Below, piece after piece: positions 41,877 to 50,026 of a stretch of DNA of 64,000 bases (its first letter is position 1; each line of letters begins with the position of its first letter). The notes under the pieces are model-generated. The model saw only the letters and a program-made list of their open reading frames with translations. It ran no database searches and was not told where the DNA came from. This DNA is from Actinomyces israelii DSM 43320 (GTDB lineage Bacteria > Actinomycetota > Actinomycetes > Actinomycetales > Actinomycetaceae): contig NZ_JONS01000013.1 of NCBI RefSeq assembly GCF_000711965.1, positions 34,545 to 98,544 on the forward strand. Direction: 5' to 3'. The translations under genes and the position numbers were made by a program.

Positions 41877-43598
41877 ATGACCCCTCCGGATCGCTCTCTC
41901 GACACCGTCGCCGTGACTGCCTGGATCAACGAGGACCCCGACTCCGCCACCCGTGAGGAGCTCACCGCCCTGCTGGCCGCTCACCAGGACGGTGACGCCG
42001 AGGCCACCGCCGCCCTCGCCGACGCGTTCTCGCACGCCCTGCGCTTCGGCACCGCCGGCCTGCGCGGACGGCTGGGGGCCGGCCCCAACCGGATGAACCG
42101 TGTGGTCGTCATCCGCGCCGCCGCCGGCCTGGCCGCCTACCTGCGCGAGGCCCTCGGGGAGCGCTTCACCGTCGTCATCGGCTACGACGCGCGCCACAAC
42201 TCCGAGGTCTTCGCCCGAGACACGGCTTCCGTGGTCACCGGCGCGGGCGGCTGCGCCCTCCTGTTCGACTCCCCCTGCCCCACCCCCGTCCTCGCCTTCG
42301 CCCTGCGGCGCCTCGGGGCCGACGCCGCGGTCATGGTGACCGCCTCCCACAACCCGCCCCGGGACAACGGGTACAAGGTCTACCTGGGCGGGAGGGCCGT
42401 GACCGGCCCGGGCCAGGGCGCGCAGATCGCCCCGCCCTACGACGCCGAGATCGCCGAGCGGATCGCCGCGGTCGGCGCCCTGGCCGAGGTGCCGATGCCC
42501 GACTCCGGCTGGCGGACCCTGGGGTCCGAGATGGTCGAGGAGTACACCGGGCGCGCGGCGAAGTCGGCGCGCATGCGCGCCGTCGCGCCCCTGAGGGTCG
42601 TCCTGACCGCCCTGCACGGAGTGGGAGGACCGGTGTGCCGCGACGCGCTGAGCCGTGTGGGCCTGGACGTCGTCGTCGTGCCCGAGCAGTTCGAGGCGGA
42701 CCCCGACTTCCCCACCGCCGCCCTCCCCAACCCCGAGGAGGACGGGACCCTCGACCTGGCTCTCGCGCTGGCCCGCCGGGTCGGCGCCGACCTCGTGATA
42801 GCCAACGACCCCGACGCCGACCGCTGCTGCGCGGCGATCCCGGACGAGCACACCACGGGCCGCTGGCGCCGGCTCACCGGCGACGAGGTCGGGGCGGTCC
42901 TGGGCGAGCAGGCCGCCGAGCTCGCCGCCTTCACGGGCACCGGCATCCTGGCCAACTCGATCGTCTCCTCCCGCATGCTGCGCAGGATCGCGCAGGCCCA
43001 CGGGCTGGGGCACCGCAACGCCCTGACCGGCTTCAAGTGGATCTGCCGGGTGCCCGGGCTGGTCTTCGGCTACGAGGAGGCGCTGGGCTACTGCGTGGAC
43101 CCCGCCGCGGTGCGCGACAAGGACGGCATCTCGGCGGCCGTGCGCCTGGCGGTGCTGGCCAGCGTGCTCAAGCAGCAGGGCCGATCGATCGCCGACCTGC
43201 TCGACCGGCTGGCGCGCGAGCACGGCCTGCACGCCACCAGCCCCCTGAGTGTGCGGGTGGAGGATCCGGACCTCATCTCCGCCACCATGGAGCGCCTGCG
43301 CGCCGGCGGCGCGCCCGCCTCACTGGCCGGTTCCCCCGTGGTCGACGTCTTCGACCTGATGGACGGGGCCTCGGACGGCAACGGCGGGAGGCTCCCGCCG
43401 GCCGACGGCCTGATCTTCAAGACAGCGGCCGACGACCGCGTCGTCGTGCGCCCCTCGGGCACGGAGCCGAAGCTCAAGTGCTACTGCGAGGTCGTCGTGC
43501 CGGTCGCCGTCGAGGACCCGGTCGAGGTGGCCCGTCGCACCGCGGCCGACCGCCTGGAGTCGATCAAGGCCGACCTGCACGGGGTGCTCGGTCTGTGA
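41877..43598 (+). CDS. Phospho-sugar mutase (phosphoglucomutase/phosphomannomutase)
   Basis: 573 residues, alpha-D-phosphohexomutase superfamily of the PGM2-like type. RFGTAGLRGRLGAGPNRMN near the N-terminus; the phosphoserine loop VTASHNPPRDNGYKVY; the metal loop NDPDADRCCAAIP; the sugar loop FGYEEALGYCVD; and the phosphate loop RPSGTEPKLKCY. Converts sugar 1-phosphate to 6-phosphate. The C-rich DRCC and the YEEALGY loop are typical of this subfamily, whose members act on glucose, mannose or ribose phosphates. The last 35 bases overlap the convergent permease gene. Confidence 0.94.
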   Translation: MTPPDRSLDTVAVTAWINEDPDSATREELTALLAAHQDGDAEATAALADAFSHALRFGTAGLRGRLGAGPNRMNRVVVIRAAAGLAAYLREALGERFTVVIGYDARHNSEVFARDTASVVTGAGGCALLFDSPCPTPVLAFALRRLGADAAVMVTASHNPPRDNGYKVYLGGRAVTGPGQGAQIAPPYDAEIAERIAAVGALAEVPMPDSGWRTLGSEMVEEYTGRAAKSARMRAVAPLRVVLTALHGVGGPVCRDALSRVGLDVVVVPEQFEADPDFPTAALPNPEEDGTLDLALALARRVGADLVIANDPDADRCCAAIPDEHTTGRWRRLTGDEVGAVLGEQAAELAAFTGTGILANSIVSSRMLRRIAQAHGLGHRNALTGFKWICRVPGLVFGYEEALGYCVDPAAVRDKDGISAAVRLAVLASVLKQQGRSIADLLDRLAREHGLHATSPLSVRVEDPDLISATMERLRAGGAPASLAGSPVVDVFDLMDGASDGNGGRLPPADGLIFKTAADDRVVVRPSGTEPKLKCYCEVVVPVAVEDPVEVARRTAADRLESIKADLHGVLGL

Positions 43599-44445
43599 GC
43601 GCCAGCCGGCGCGCGGCCGCGGCCAGCAGGTAGACCGCGCCCGCCGTCGCGGCGATGACGCCGCCCACCGACAGGCTCAGGGCCACCCCCAGCCACATCC
43701 CCGCCACGCAGGTGGCGGCTCCCAGCAGCGCCGACCCGACCACCAGCGAGCGCATGGAGGAGCACCACGGGGCGATCGCGGCAGCCGGCGCCGCGACCAG
43801 GGCAATGGGCAGGATCGTGCCGACGGCGGGGACCAGCGCCGCAATGGTCAGGCAGATCAGGATCATCAGGACCGCCTCGACGGGCCCGGGCCGCAGCCCG
43901 GCGGCCCGGTAGCCGACCGGGTCGAAGCCGTAGAAGGCCAGGAAGCGCCCCGCCACCGTCAGGACCACCAGCGCCCCGACCAGGACCGCGGCAGTCACGG
44001 CGACGTCGGCGGTGCCGATGTTGAGCACCGAGCCGGTCAGGAACCCGTCGACCTTCAGCGGCAGCGGGGCGAACCACTTGGCCAGGAAGTACCCCAGGGC
44101 GAAGCCGAAGGTCAGCACGATCCCGGCGGCCGACTGGGAGGTCAGCCCCGGGATGGTCGACAGCCAGCGCATGAGGGCGATCATGGGCAGGCACATGAGC
44201 ACGGCGCCGACGAACAGGGCGGCAGTCAGCAGGTCGTAGTCGGCCCGCTGACCGGCCAGGGAGCGGCTCAGCGCCGCGGCCACGACCACGCCCGCGACCG
44301 CGCCGGGGAAGGTGGAGTGGGTCAGGGACTCGGTGAAGAAGATCCGGCGGTGCACCAGCGCCAGGGCCCCGACGATGCCGGCCAGCGCCCCCATGAGGAC
44401 GACCTCGACCAGCGGCAGGGCCACCACGCTCCAGCTCACGCTCAT
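43564..44445 (-). CDS. Zinc/manganese ABC transporter permease (ABC-3 family), second
   Basis: 293 residues, about nine membrane helices, ZnuB/MntB-like ABC-3 family. RRIFFTESLTHSTFPGAVAGV is the conserved first coupling region and FYGFDPVGYRAAGL a typical cytosolic loop. The ATG start overlaps the stop of the other permease (ATGA). Last gene of the operon binding protein-ATPase-permease-permease. Overlaps the mutase 3' end by 35 bases. Confidence 0.93.
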   Translation of the reverse strand: MSVSWSVVALPLVEVVLMGALAGIVGALALVHRRIFFTESLTHSTFPGAVAGVVVAAALSRSLAGQRADYDLLTAALFVGAVLMCLPMIALMRWLSTIPGLTSQSAAGIVLTFGFALGYFLAKWFAPLPLKVDGFLTGSVLNIGTADVAVTAAVLVGALVVLTVAGRFLAFYGFDPVGYRAAGLRPGPVEAVLMILICLTIAALVPAVGTILPIALVAAPAAAIAPWCSSMRSLVVGSALLGAATCVAGMWLGVALSLSVGGVIAATAGAVYLLAAAARRLALTDRAPRAGRP

Positions 44446-45437
44446 GCCGCCGCCTCCGCCTCGGCGCGCCGCTCACCGGGGCGCGCGCCGCCGCGCTCCG
44501 GGGCCGGGAGCCGGCTCCGACCCGGGCGGCGGTGGCGGATGCGGCTGCGCAGCCAGGCGCGCGCCGCGGCCACCAGGAACAGGGCGGTCGTGGTCAGGGC
44601 CACCGCCGCCTGCGGCGAGACGGGGTGGGGCATCGGCGCGATCGCGACCGCCAGCCCGAGCCAGCCGCCACCGATGCCGACTCCGAGGGCGACGGCCACC
44701 ATGGTGGCGACCCGCCCGGCCAGCACGCGCCCGGTCGCACCGGGGATGACGAGGTAGCCGATGACCAGGAGCGTGCCCACGGCCGTGGACGCCGAGACGA
44801 CGACCGCGGCGACCGCCATGTTGAGGACCAGGTCGAGCACGAGCAGGCGCATGCCGCCGGCCCGGGCCCCCACGGGGTCGAAGGCGTAGGCGACCTGCTC
44901 CTTCCAGGTGACGGCCACGGCCACCAGGGCGATCAGGCACATGAGGAGGGCCTGGGCCAGGCGCAGGTCGGTGACCTCCAGGAGGCGCCCGAACATGAGC
45001 GCCTCGAGCTGGCCCGAGAAGTCCCCCTTGGCCAGGGACAGGACGATGCCGATGGAGAAGAAGCTGGTGAGCACCACCGCCGTGCCCGCCTCGGAGGCGG
45101 AGCGGCGGGTCGCGCGGTTGGTCACCCAGGTCAGGACGGCGGCGGCGAGCACGGCCACCGCGCTGGCCGCCGGGACGATCCGGTCGATGCCGCCGTAGAC
45201 GGCGCCCGCCACAATGCCGGGGAAGACGGCGTGGACCATCGCCTCGGCGGTGAACTCGGTGGTGCGCAGGTTGACCAGGGTGCCGACGACGGCGCACACG
45301 CCGCCGAGCAGCACGATCATGAGCAGCGGCCTGAACAGGTAGGGCGCGGAGGCGAACGGGGCCACGCCCGGTATGTGAGCGCCCAGGTGCCGCAGGTTCT
45401 CAACGAGGTCGGCGAAGGCCCTGACTGCTGCGCTCAC
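44442..45437 (-). CDS. Zinc/manganese ABC transporter permease (ABC-3 family), first
   Basis: 331 residues, ABC-3 permease. LRTTEFTAEAMVHAVFPGIVAGA matches the family loop and VAYAFDPVGARAGGMRLL the later cytosolic loop. It ends with a basic/acidic 45-residue tail not needed for the fold. The GTG/ATG region overlaps the ATPase stop by four bases. Two different permeases imply a heterodimeric channel, as in SitCD- or MntBC-type systems. Confidence 0.93.
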   Translation of the reverse strand: MSAAVRAFADLVENLRHLGAHIPGVAPFASAPYLFRPLLMIVLLGGVCAVVGTLVNLRTTEFTAEAMVHAVFPGIVAGAVYGGIDRIVPAASAVAVLAAAVLTWVTNRATRRSASEAGTAVVLTSFFSIGIVLSLAKGDFSGQLEALMFGRLLEVTDLRLAQALLMCLIALVAVAVTWKEQVAYAFDPVGARAGGMRLLVLDLVLNMAVAAVVVSASTAVGTLLVIGYLVIPGATGRVLAGRVATMVAVALGVGIGGGWLGLAVAIAPMPHPVSPQAAVALTTTALFLVAAARAWLRSRIRHRRPGRSRLPAPERGGARPGERRAEAEAAA

Positions 45438-46282
45438 CGCTCCTCGCCCCCTCTGTCCGCCGCGCCCCGCTTCTCCAGCGCCGCCGGGTCGAGCTCGACG
45501 AGGCGGTCCGAGCCCGATCCGCCGTAGGCCTGCTCGATGAGGGCGGGCACCAGGACCTCCTCGCGGGGCCCGAAGGCGATCTGCCGCCCGGCCAGCAGGG
45601 CGGCCTTCTCGCAGGTCTGCCGGGCCAGGACCAGGTCGTGGGTGGAGACGACCACGCCGATGCCGTGCTCCTTGAGCCGCGCAATGATGTCGAGCAGGGC
45701 GTTGCGGTTGGGCTGGTCGAGGCCGTTGAAGGGCTCGTCCAGGAGGATCAGGCTCGGCTCGGCCGCAATGCAGCGGGCCACGAGCACGCGCTGGCGCTGA
45801 CCGCCCGACAGCGTGCCGAAGTGCCGGGAGGCCAGGTCGCTGAGCCCCACGCTGTCCAGGGCCTCCCGGCAGCGGCGGCGCTCGGCGCGGCCGGGGCGGC
45901 GCATCAGGCCCAGCCGCGAGTAGGTGCCCATGAGGACGACGTCGAGGACGGTGACCGGGAAGCTCGGGTCGAGGTCGGCGACCTGGGGGACGTAGCCGAT
46001 CGAGCCGCGCGGCGCGCGTCCGGGGGCGGCGCCGTTGACGCGCAGGCTGCCGGCGATGATGCGGACCATGCCGAGCAGGCCGCGCAGGAGCGTCGTCTTG
46101 CCCGACCCGTTGGGGCCGATGAGGGCGAGGGCCTCACCGGGCAGGACCGTGCCGGTGACCCCGGTCAGGACGGGGCTCGAGGTGTAGGCGAAGGCCGCGT
46201 CGTCGAGGATGACGACCGGCTCGGCCGGCGCCTCACGGGAGGTGCCGGCCGAGCCGCGCGACCGGGAGTCGGCTGAGGTCAC
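45434..46282 (-). CDS. Metal ABC transporter ATP-binding protein
   Basis: 282 residues. Walker A GPNGSGKTTLLRG, Q-loop YVPQVADLDPSFP, signature LSGGQRQRVLVARC, Walker B LILLDEPFNGLD and switch His in VVSTHDLVLARQT. ZnuC/MntA-like. Start GTG 46282 overlaps the binding-protein stop (GTGA). A 30-residue tail after the core is acidic. Energises the two permeases downstream. Confidence 0.95.
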   Translation of the reverse strand: MTSADSRSRGSAGTSREAPAEPVVILDDAAFAYTSSPVLTGVTGTVLPGEALALIGPNGSGKTTLLRGLLGMVRIIAGSLRVNGAAPGRAPRGSIGYVPQVADLDPSFPVTVLDVVLMGTYSRLGLMRRPGRAERRRCREALDSVGLSDLASRHFGTLSGGQRQRVLVARCIAAEPSLILLDEPFNGLDQPNRNALLDIIARLKEHGIGVVVSTHDLVLARQTCEKAALLAGRQIAFGPREEVLVPALIEQAYGGSGSDRLVELDPAALEKRGAADRGGEER

Positions 46283-47484
46283 TTGACCTCCGTCTGCGTG
46301 GGCGTCCAGTCCTTCAGCGAGTCCGGGATGTCCTTGACGGTGCCGTCCCAGGCCTTGGTGAGGTTGGTGACGTTGTGGAGGATCGAGCCGATGTAGGTCT
46401 CGCCGTCGGAGCCGGCGACGCCCAGCGAGTCCCCGTACAGGGCCTCCTCCCCGATAATGGCCTTGACGCCGGCCTCCGCGGCGACCTTCTCCACGGACTT
46501 GGGGTTGTTGGAGTTCTCGGCGAAGATCGCCACGGCCCCGGAGGCCTTGACGGCCTTGGCGGTCTCGGTGATCTTGTCGGCGGTGGCGTCCTGCTGCGCG
46601 TTGAAGTCGGACAGGGCGGCGCCCTTGAAGGTCACGCCGTACTCCGCCGAGAAGTAGCCGAAGGCGTCGTGGCTGGTGAACAGGACGCGCTTGCCGGCCG
46701 GGACGGTCTCCAGGCTGGCGCGGGCCCAGTCGTCGAGGTCGGTCAGGAGCTTGATGTAGCTGTCGGTGTGGGACCTCAGGAGGTCGGCGGACTCCGGGGA
46801 GGCCTTCTCCAGGGCGGCACCGATGTTCTTGACCTGGGTAATGGCGTTCTTGGGCGAGGTCCACACGTGGGGGTCGAAGCGGAACTCGGGCTCGCTCTCC
46901 CCGTCCTCGGGCGGGAAGGGCCACTTGGCGACCTCCACCTTGTCCGAGCCGCGGTCCACGGTGTAGGGCAGGTCCTTCTCCTTGGCGAGCTGGGCGTCGA
47001 GGTCATCGACATCGGCGGCGCCGTAGACCCCGGAGGTCACGACCATGGTGCCCTTGAAGCCGGTGGAGGTGACGGCGTCGTCCAGGAAGTGCTCCAGGTC
47101 GACCCCGGAGACGAAGAAGAGGTCGGCCTCGGACAGCGCCTTGGACTGCTCCGCGGTCATGTCGTGCTCGTGGGCGGAGGCGTTGGGGGCCAGCAGGCAG
47201 GTCAGGGTCAGGTGGGTCTTGGCGCTGGCGGTGTCGGCGCCGAAGTGCTCGGTGGCGCCGTCGGCGCCGGTGCGGTCGAAGGACAGGCCGTCGTCCTGGC
47301 CACCGGAGGCGAGCTGGGTGATGTAGTCGCAGATCTGGGTGGTGGAGGCGACCGCCTTGATGGCGGAGTCGTCACCGCCCGACGACGTGGACCCGCAGGC
47401 GGTCAGGGGAAGGACCGCCGTGGCAAGGGCGAGGGAGGCGAGGGTGGCTGCCGTGCGGCGTCCGCAAGTGAATATGGGTCTCAT
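46279..47484 (-). CDS. Zinc/manganese-binding lipoprotein (ZnuA/TroA family)
   Basis: 401 residues, cluster A-I solute-binding lipoprotein. Signal peptide with lipobox LTAC at Cys30. Likely metal ligands: His105 in NASAHEHDM, His206 in DPHVWTSP, a His in LFTSHDAFGYFS and an acid in AIFAENSNNPKS, the ZnuA/TroA pattern. An Asp/Glu/Gly-rich loop lies around residue 160-200 instead of a long His-rich loop. First gene of the four-gene importer operon, with a palindrome 15-30 bases upstream of the ATG. Zinc versus manganese cannot be decided from sequence alone. Confidence 0.94.
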   Translation of the reverse strand: MRPIFTCGRRTAATLASLALATAVLPLTACGSTSSGGDDSAIKAVASTTQICDYITQLASGGQDDGLSFDRTGADGATEHFGADTASAKTHLTLTCLLAPNASAHEHDMTAEQSKALSEADLFFVSGVDLEHFLDDAVTSTGFKGTMVVTSGVYGAADVDDLDAQLAKEKDLPYTVDRGSDKVEVAKWPFPPEDGESEPEFRFDPHVWTSPKNAITQVKNIGAALEKASPESADLLRSHTDSYIKLLTDLDDWARASLETVPAGKRVLFTSHDAFGYFSAEYGVTFKGAALSDFNAQQDATADKITETAKAVKASGAVAIFAENSNNPKSVEKVAAEAGVKAIIGEEALYGDSLGVAGSDGETYIGSILHNVTNLTKAWDGTVKDIPDSLKDWTPTQTEVK

Positions 47485-47498
47485 GAGACGGGAGATTA

Positions 47499-47514
47499 TT
47501 TCGTAAATCCGAAA
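47499..47514. promoter_or_regulatory. Palindromic operator candidate for the metal importer
   Basis: TTTCG-N6-CGAAA inverted repeat in an AT-rich patch right before the binding-protein start. Position and symmetry fit a metal-dependent repressor (Zur, or MntR of the DtxR family), but it matches neither textbook consensus closely. Confidence 0.45.
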
Positions 47515-47559
47515 CTTTCAAGATGAGGGTCGCCTAAACCTTGTGCGTCCGTGCGAGGC

Positions 47560-48213
47560 TCACTCGGACAGGCCCTCGAGGATGGCAATCGAGGCGGACA
47601 CCCCCAGGCGGCCGGCACCGGCGGCGACCATGTCGAGCGCGTCGGCCGCCGTGCGGATGCCGCCGGAGGCCTTGACGCCGAGCCGGTCGCCGACGGTGGC
47701 GCGCATGAGCTCCACGGCGTGGACGGTGGCGCCCCCGGCCGGGTGGAAGCCGGTGGAGGTCTTGACGAAGTCGGCGCCGGCGGCCTCGGCGGCCCGGCAG
47801 CAGGCGACGATCTCGGCGTCGGTCAGGACGGCGGACTCGACAATGACCTTGAGCAGGGCGCCCTCGCAGGCCTGCCTCACGGCGCGGATGTCTGCCTCGA
47901 CGCCGTCGGCGTCCCTCTCCTTGACCAGCCCGAGGTTGACCACCATGTCGATCTCGTCCGCGCCCTTGGCCACGGCGTCGGCCGCCTCGGCGGCCTTGAC
48001 GGCGCTGGCGTGAGCGCCGGAGGGGAAGCCGCAGACGGTGGCGAGGGCCAGGCCCGCCGGGACCCGGACGGGCAGCCGGCTCGGGGAGACGCACACCGCG
48101 CAGACGCCCAGCCGATCGGCCTGGGCGATGAGGTCGGCGACCTGGGCGCCGGTGGCCTCGGGGGTCAGGAGGGTGTGGTCGATGATCGCGGCGATCTCGG
48201 CGCGGGTGGTCAT
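47560..48213 (-). CDS. deoC: Deoxyribose-phosphate aldolase
   Basis: 217 residues. Splits 2-deoxyribose 5-phosphate into glyceraldehyde 3-phosphate and acetaldehyde. [12 protein letters not shown] at the N-terminus, [22 protein letters not shown] with one active-site Lys, and [16 protein letters not shown] with the Schiff-base Lys. Start ATG 48213 overlaps the upstream gene stop (ATGA). Last gene of the manC-cdd/deoA'-hypothetical-deoC chain; it fits nucleoside catabolism with cdd. Confidence 0.97.
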   Translation of the reverse strand: MTTRAEIAAIIDHTLLTPEATGAQVADLIAQADRLGVCAVCVSPSRLPVRVPAGLALATVCGFPSGAHASAVKAAEAADAVAKGADEIDMVVNLGLVKERDADGVEADIRAVRQACEGALLKVIVESAVLTDAEIVACCRAAEAAGADFVKTSTGFHPAGGATVHAVELMRATVGDRLGVKASGGIRTAADALDMVAAGAGRLGVSASIAILEGLSE

Positions 48214-49070
48214 GGTCGTCCTCTCGGTGCGGGTATCGGGGTGATGAGGGCCAGGATGCGCGGCCAGTACCCGAGCTCGCGGGGGCCCGGGGCGGCGGGG
48301 CCGCGCGGGGCGAGCAGGTCCAGGACGCGCACGGAGCCCGACGACGGCTCGTAGACGTGAACGCGCCCCGGACCGGGGTCGTCCTGGCCGGCGAGCCGCC
48401 ACGGGAGGGCCAGCACGTAGTGGCGGGGCAGCACAGGATGCGCAGCAAGCGGGGGAAGCGCAGTCAGCCCTGCTGCGGCCCTGCGCAGCGCGCGCACCGG
48501 CCCTGCGCCGCCCGGGCGGGGGCGCACCAGGGGGCCGCCCACGAGCATGACCGCGGGCAGCCCGGCGTCCAGCGCCCGGCGTATGCGCTCGGCGTCGTCC
48601 GGCCAGCGGGGACCGCCCTCGCGGACCCAGCGGACCCGGTAGGCGGCCCCGACGGAGCCGGCGGGGACGGCGCGGCCGGGCTCCTCGCCCAGGGCGCGCG
48701 CCACGGCCCACGGCGTCGACCCCAGGCGGCGGGTCCACGGCAGCGGGCCGAGCGGCCCGCCCGAGCGGCGGTTCATGCGCGCCTGGAGGCGGCGCTGCTC
48801 GGCGTGCAGGGCCCGCGTCAGGCGCAGGCCGGGAAGCGACCCGGTCGGGCCGGAGAGGCCGGTCGGGCCGGAGGCGGAACCGCCCGCCGCACCTGTCGTG
48901 CCGAGGAGCAGCCGGGCGGCCAGGACGACGGTGGCGCCGCAGGTGGTGGGGTCTCCCTGGGTGAGGGTGACGGCGTCGCCGGGCGTCGCGAAGGCGCCCA
49001 CGCGCAGCCGCGAGCTCGACACGCGCGCTCTGAGCCCGCCCGCGGGCGGGCCGGCATGGCGGTCATTCAC
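48210..49070 (-). CDS. Conserved hypothetical protein, possible C39/papain-like fold
   Basis: 286 residues, GTG start overlapping the previous stop (GTGA) and stop overlapping deoC. Features: [22 protein letters not shown] with a Cys after a Gly-Asp-Pro-Thr-Thr block, and [14 protein letters not shown]...[15 protein letters not shown] with a His before a hydrophobic strand. A Cys...His order with GxxTCG and HYVLAL resembles papain-like or peptidase C39-type folds, so a cysteine hydrolase or structural relative is possible. No signal peptide is obvious. I do not recognise the family; its place inside a nucleoside operon gives no clear role. Confidence 0.6.
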   Translation of the reverse strand: MNDRHAGPPAGGLRARVSSSRLRVGAFATPGDAVTLTQGDPTTCGATVVLAARLLLGTTGAAGGSASGPTGLSGPTGSLPGLRLTRALHAEQRRLQARMNRRSGGPLGPLPWTRRLGSTPWAVARALGEEPGRAVPAGSVGAAYRVRWVREGGPRWPDDAERIRRALDAGLPAVMLVGGPLVRPRPGGAGPVRALRRAAAGLTALPPLAAHPVLPRHYVLALPWRLAGQDDPGPGRVHVYEPSSGSVRVLDLLAPRGPAAPGPRELGYWPRILALITPIPAPRGRP

Positions 49071-50026
49071 GACAGCAGGTTAGCGGCGCGCCGTGACCGT
49101 GCGGGGGCTGTGGCCGATCGGGCGGGTCGGGCGCTCCCCTCCCAGCCCCGCGGCCCTCTTCGCCGAGACCGGTCGAGTTCCGCGTCGAGATCGGTCCGGT
49201 TCCGGCGAAGAAGCGGCGGCAGGGTGGTCTTGTCCCCCACCCCGCCGGTGGAGTGCTTGTCGGCGGTGGGGCGGCCCAGCCGGGAGAAGTCCATGCGCTC
49301 GCCGCTGCGGATCATGGCGCCGGTCCACCGGGCCGTCTCGGCGCGGTCCATCCCGCCCAGGTAGATCGCCATGGCCAGCGCGCTCATCTGCTCGTCGGCG
49401 ACGACGCCGCGCGTGTAGGCGTCGATGACCCAGTCGATCTGGGGGCCGCTCAGGCGGGCCCCGTCGCGCTTGGCGGCGATGATCTCGACGGCGTCGAAGG
49501 GCTCGGGAGCCCGCGGGCCGCGGGCGGCGCCCGGGCGGGGCCCGCCGGCCCGCGGGGAGACGACAGCGGCGATGTCGGCGTCGGTGAAGCGCCCGGGCAG
49601 GACCTCGTCAATGGTCGTGATCCCGCCCGGCACGGCCAGCACCATGCCGGGCGCGGCGTGCTCGGCCAGCAGCTGGCGGCACCGCCCGCAGGGGGCGCAG
49701 GGCTCGCCGCGCCCGTCCACGCACACGAGGGCCACCAGCCGCCCTCCCCCGGTGCGGACCAGCTCGCTCACCAGGCCGCACTCGGCGCACAGGGTCACGC
49801 CGTAGCTCGCGTTCTCCACATTGCATCCCGACACGAGCCTGCCGTCCTCGACCAGCGCGGCCGCCCCCACCCGGAAGCGGGAGTAGGGGGCGTAGGCGCG
49901 CTCCATGGCCCGGGCGGCCAGGGCGCGCAGCCGCTGCCAGACAGGGTCGTCCGGCGCGGGGGCGGTCGGGGCGACGCCGGCAGCCGGTGAGGCAGAGCCT
50001 GCTGAACCCGCCGGGTGCGCGCTCAC
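49067..50026 (-). CDS. cdd: Cytidine deaminase fused to a truncated thymidine phosphorylase
   Basis: 319 residues from GTG 50026 (overlaps the manC stop). Residues about 25-165 are cytidine deaminase: AYAPYSRFRVGAAAL, GCNVENASYGVTLCAE with the catalytic Glu and first zinc Cys, and EPCAPCGRCRQLL with the other two Cys. Without a stop or new start, the chain continues into the N-terminus of a thymidine phosphorylase (FDAVEIIAAKRDG ... ADKHSTGGVGDKTTLP), then leaves homology exactly at a 22-bp repeat. It ends after about 47 unrelated residues. The deaminase should work. The phosphorylase part lacks most of its catalytic domain. Confidence 0.85.
   Translation of the reverse strand: MSAHPAGSAGSASPAAGVAPTAPAPDDPVWQRLRALAARAMERAYAPYSRFRVGAAALVEDGRLVSGCNVENASYGVTLCAECGLVSELVRTGGGRLVALVCVDGRGEPCAPCGRCRQLLAEHAAPGMVLAVPGGITTIDEVLPGRFTDADIAAVVSPRAGGPRPGAARGPRAPEPFDAVEIIAAKRDGARLSGPQIDWVIDAYTRGVVADEQMSALAMAIYLGGMDRAETARWTGAMIRSGERMDFSRLGRPTADKHSTGGVGDKTTLPPLLRRNRTDLDAELDRSRRRGPRGWEGSARPARSATAPARSRRAANLLS
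49150..49198 (+). repeat. 22-bp-period GAGATCGGT repeat, locus A6 (2 units)
   Basis: CCCTCTTCGCC leader, GAGACCGGT at 49165-49173 and GAGATCGGT at 49187-49195, 22 bp apart. It is translated antisense (NRTDLDAELDRSRR) as part of the tail of the cdd/deoA' product. Confidence 0.9.
49217..49498 (-). pseudogene. deoA: Truncated thymidine phosphorylase (deoA) fragment
   Basis: About 94 residues matching the helical N-terminal domain of thymidine/pyrimidine phosphorylases (KRDGARLSGPQIDWVIDAYT, VADEQMSALAMAIYLGGM, WTGAMIRSGERMDFS, PTADKHSTGGVGDKTTL). The family normally runs beyond 400 residues, with the phosphate and ribose sites past this point. Homology stops 20-50 bases before the repeat A6 cores. 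No remainder of deoA is seen between here and the next gene. Confidence 0.85.
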
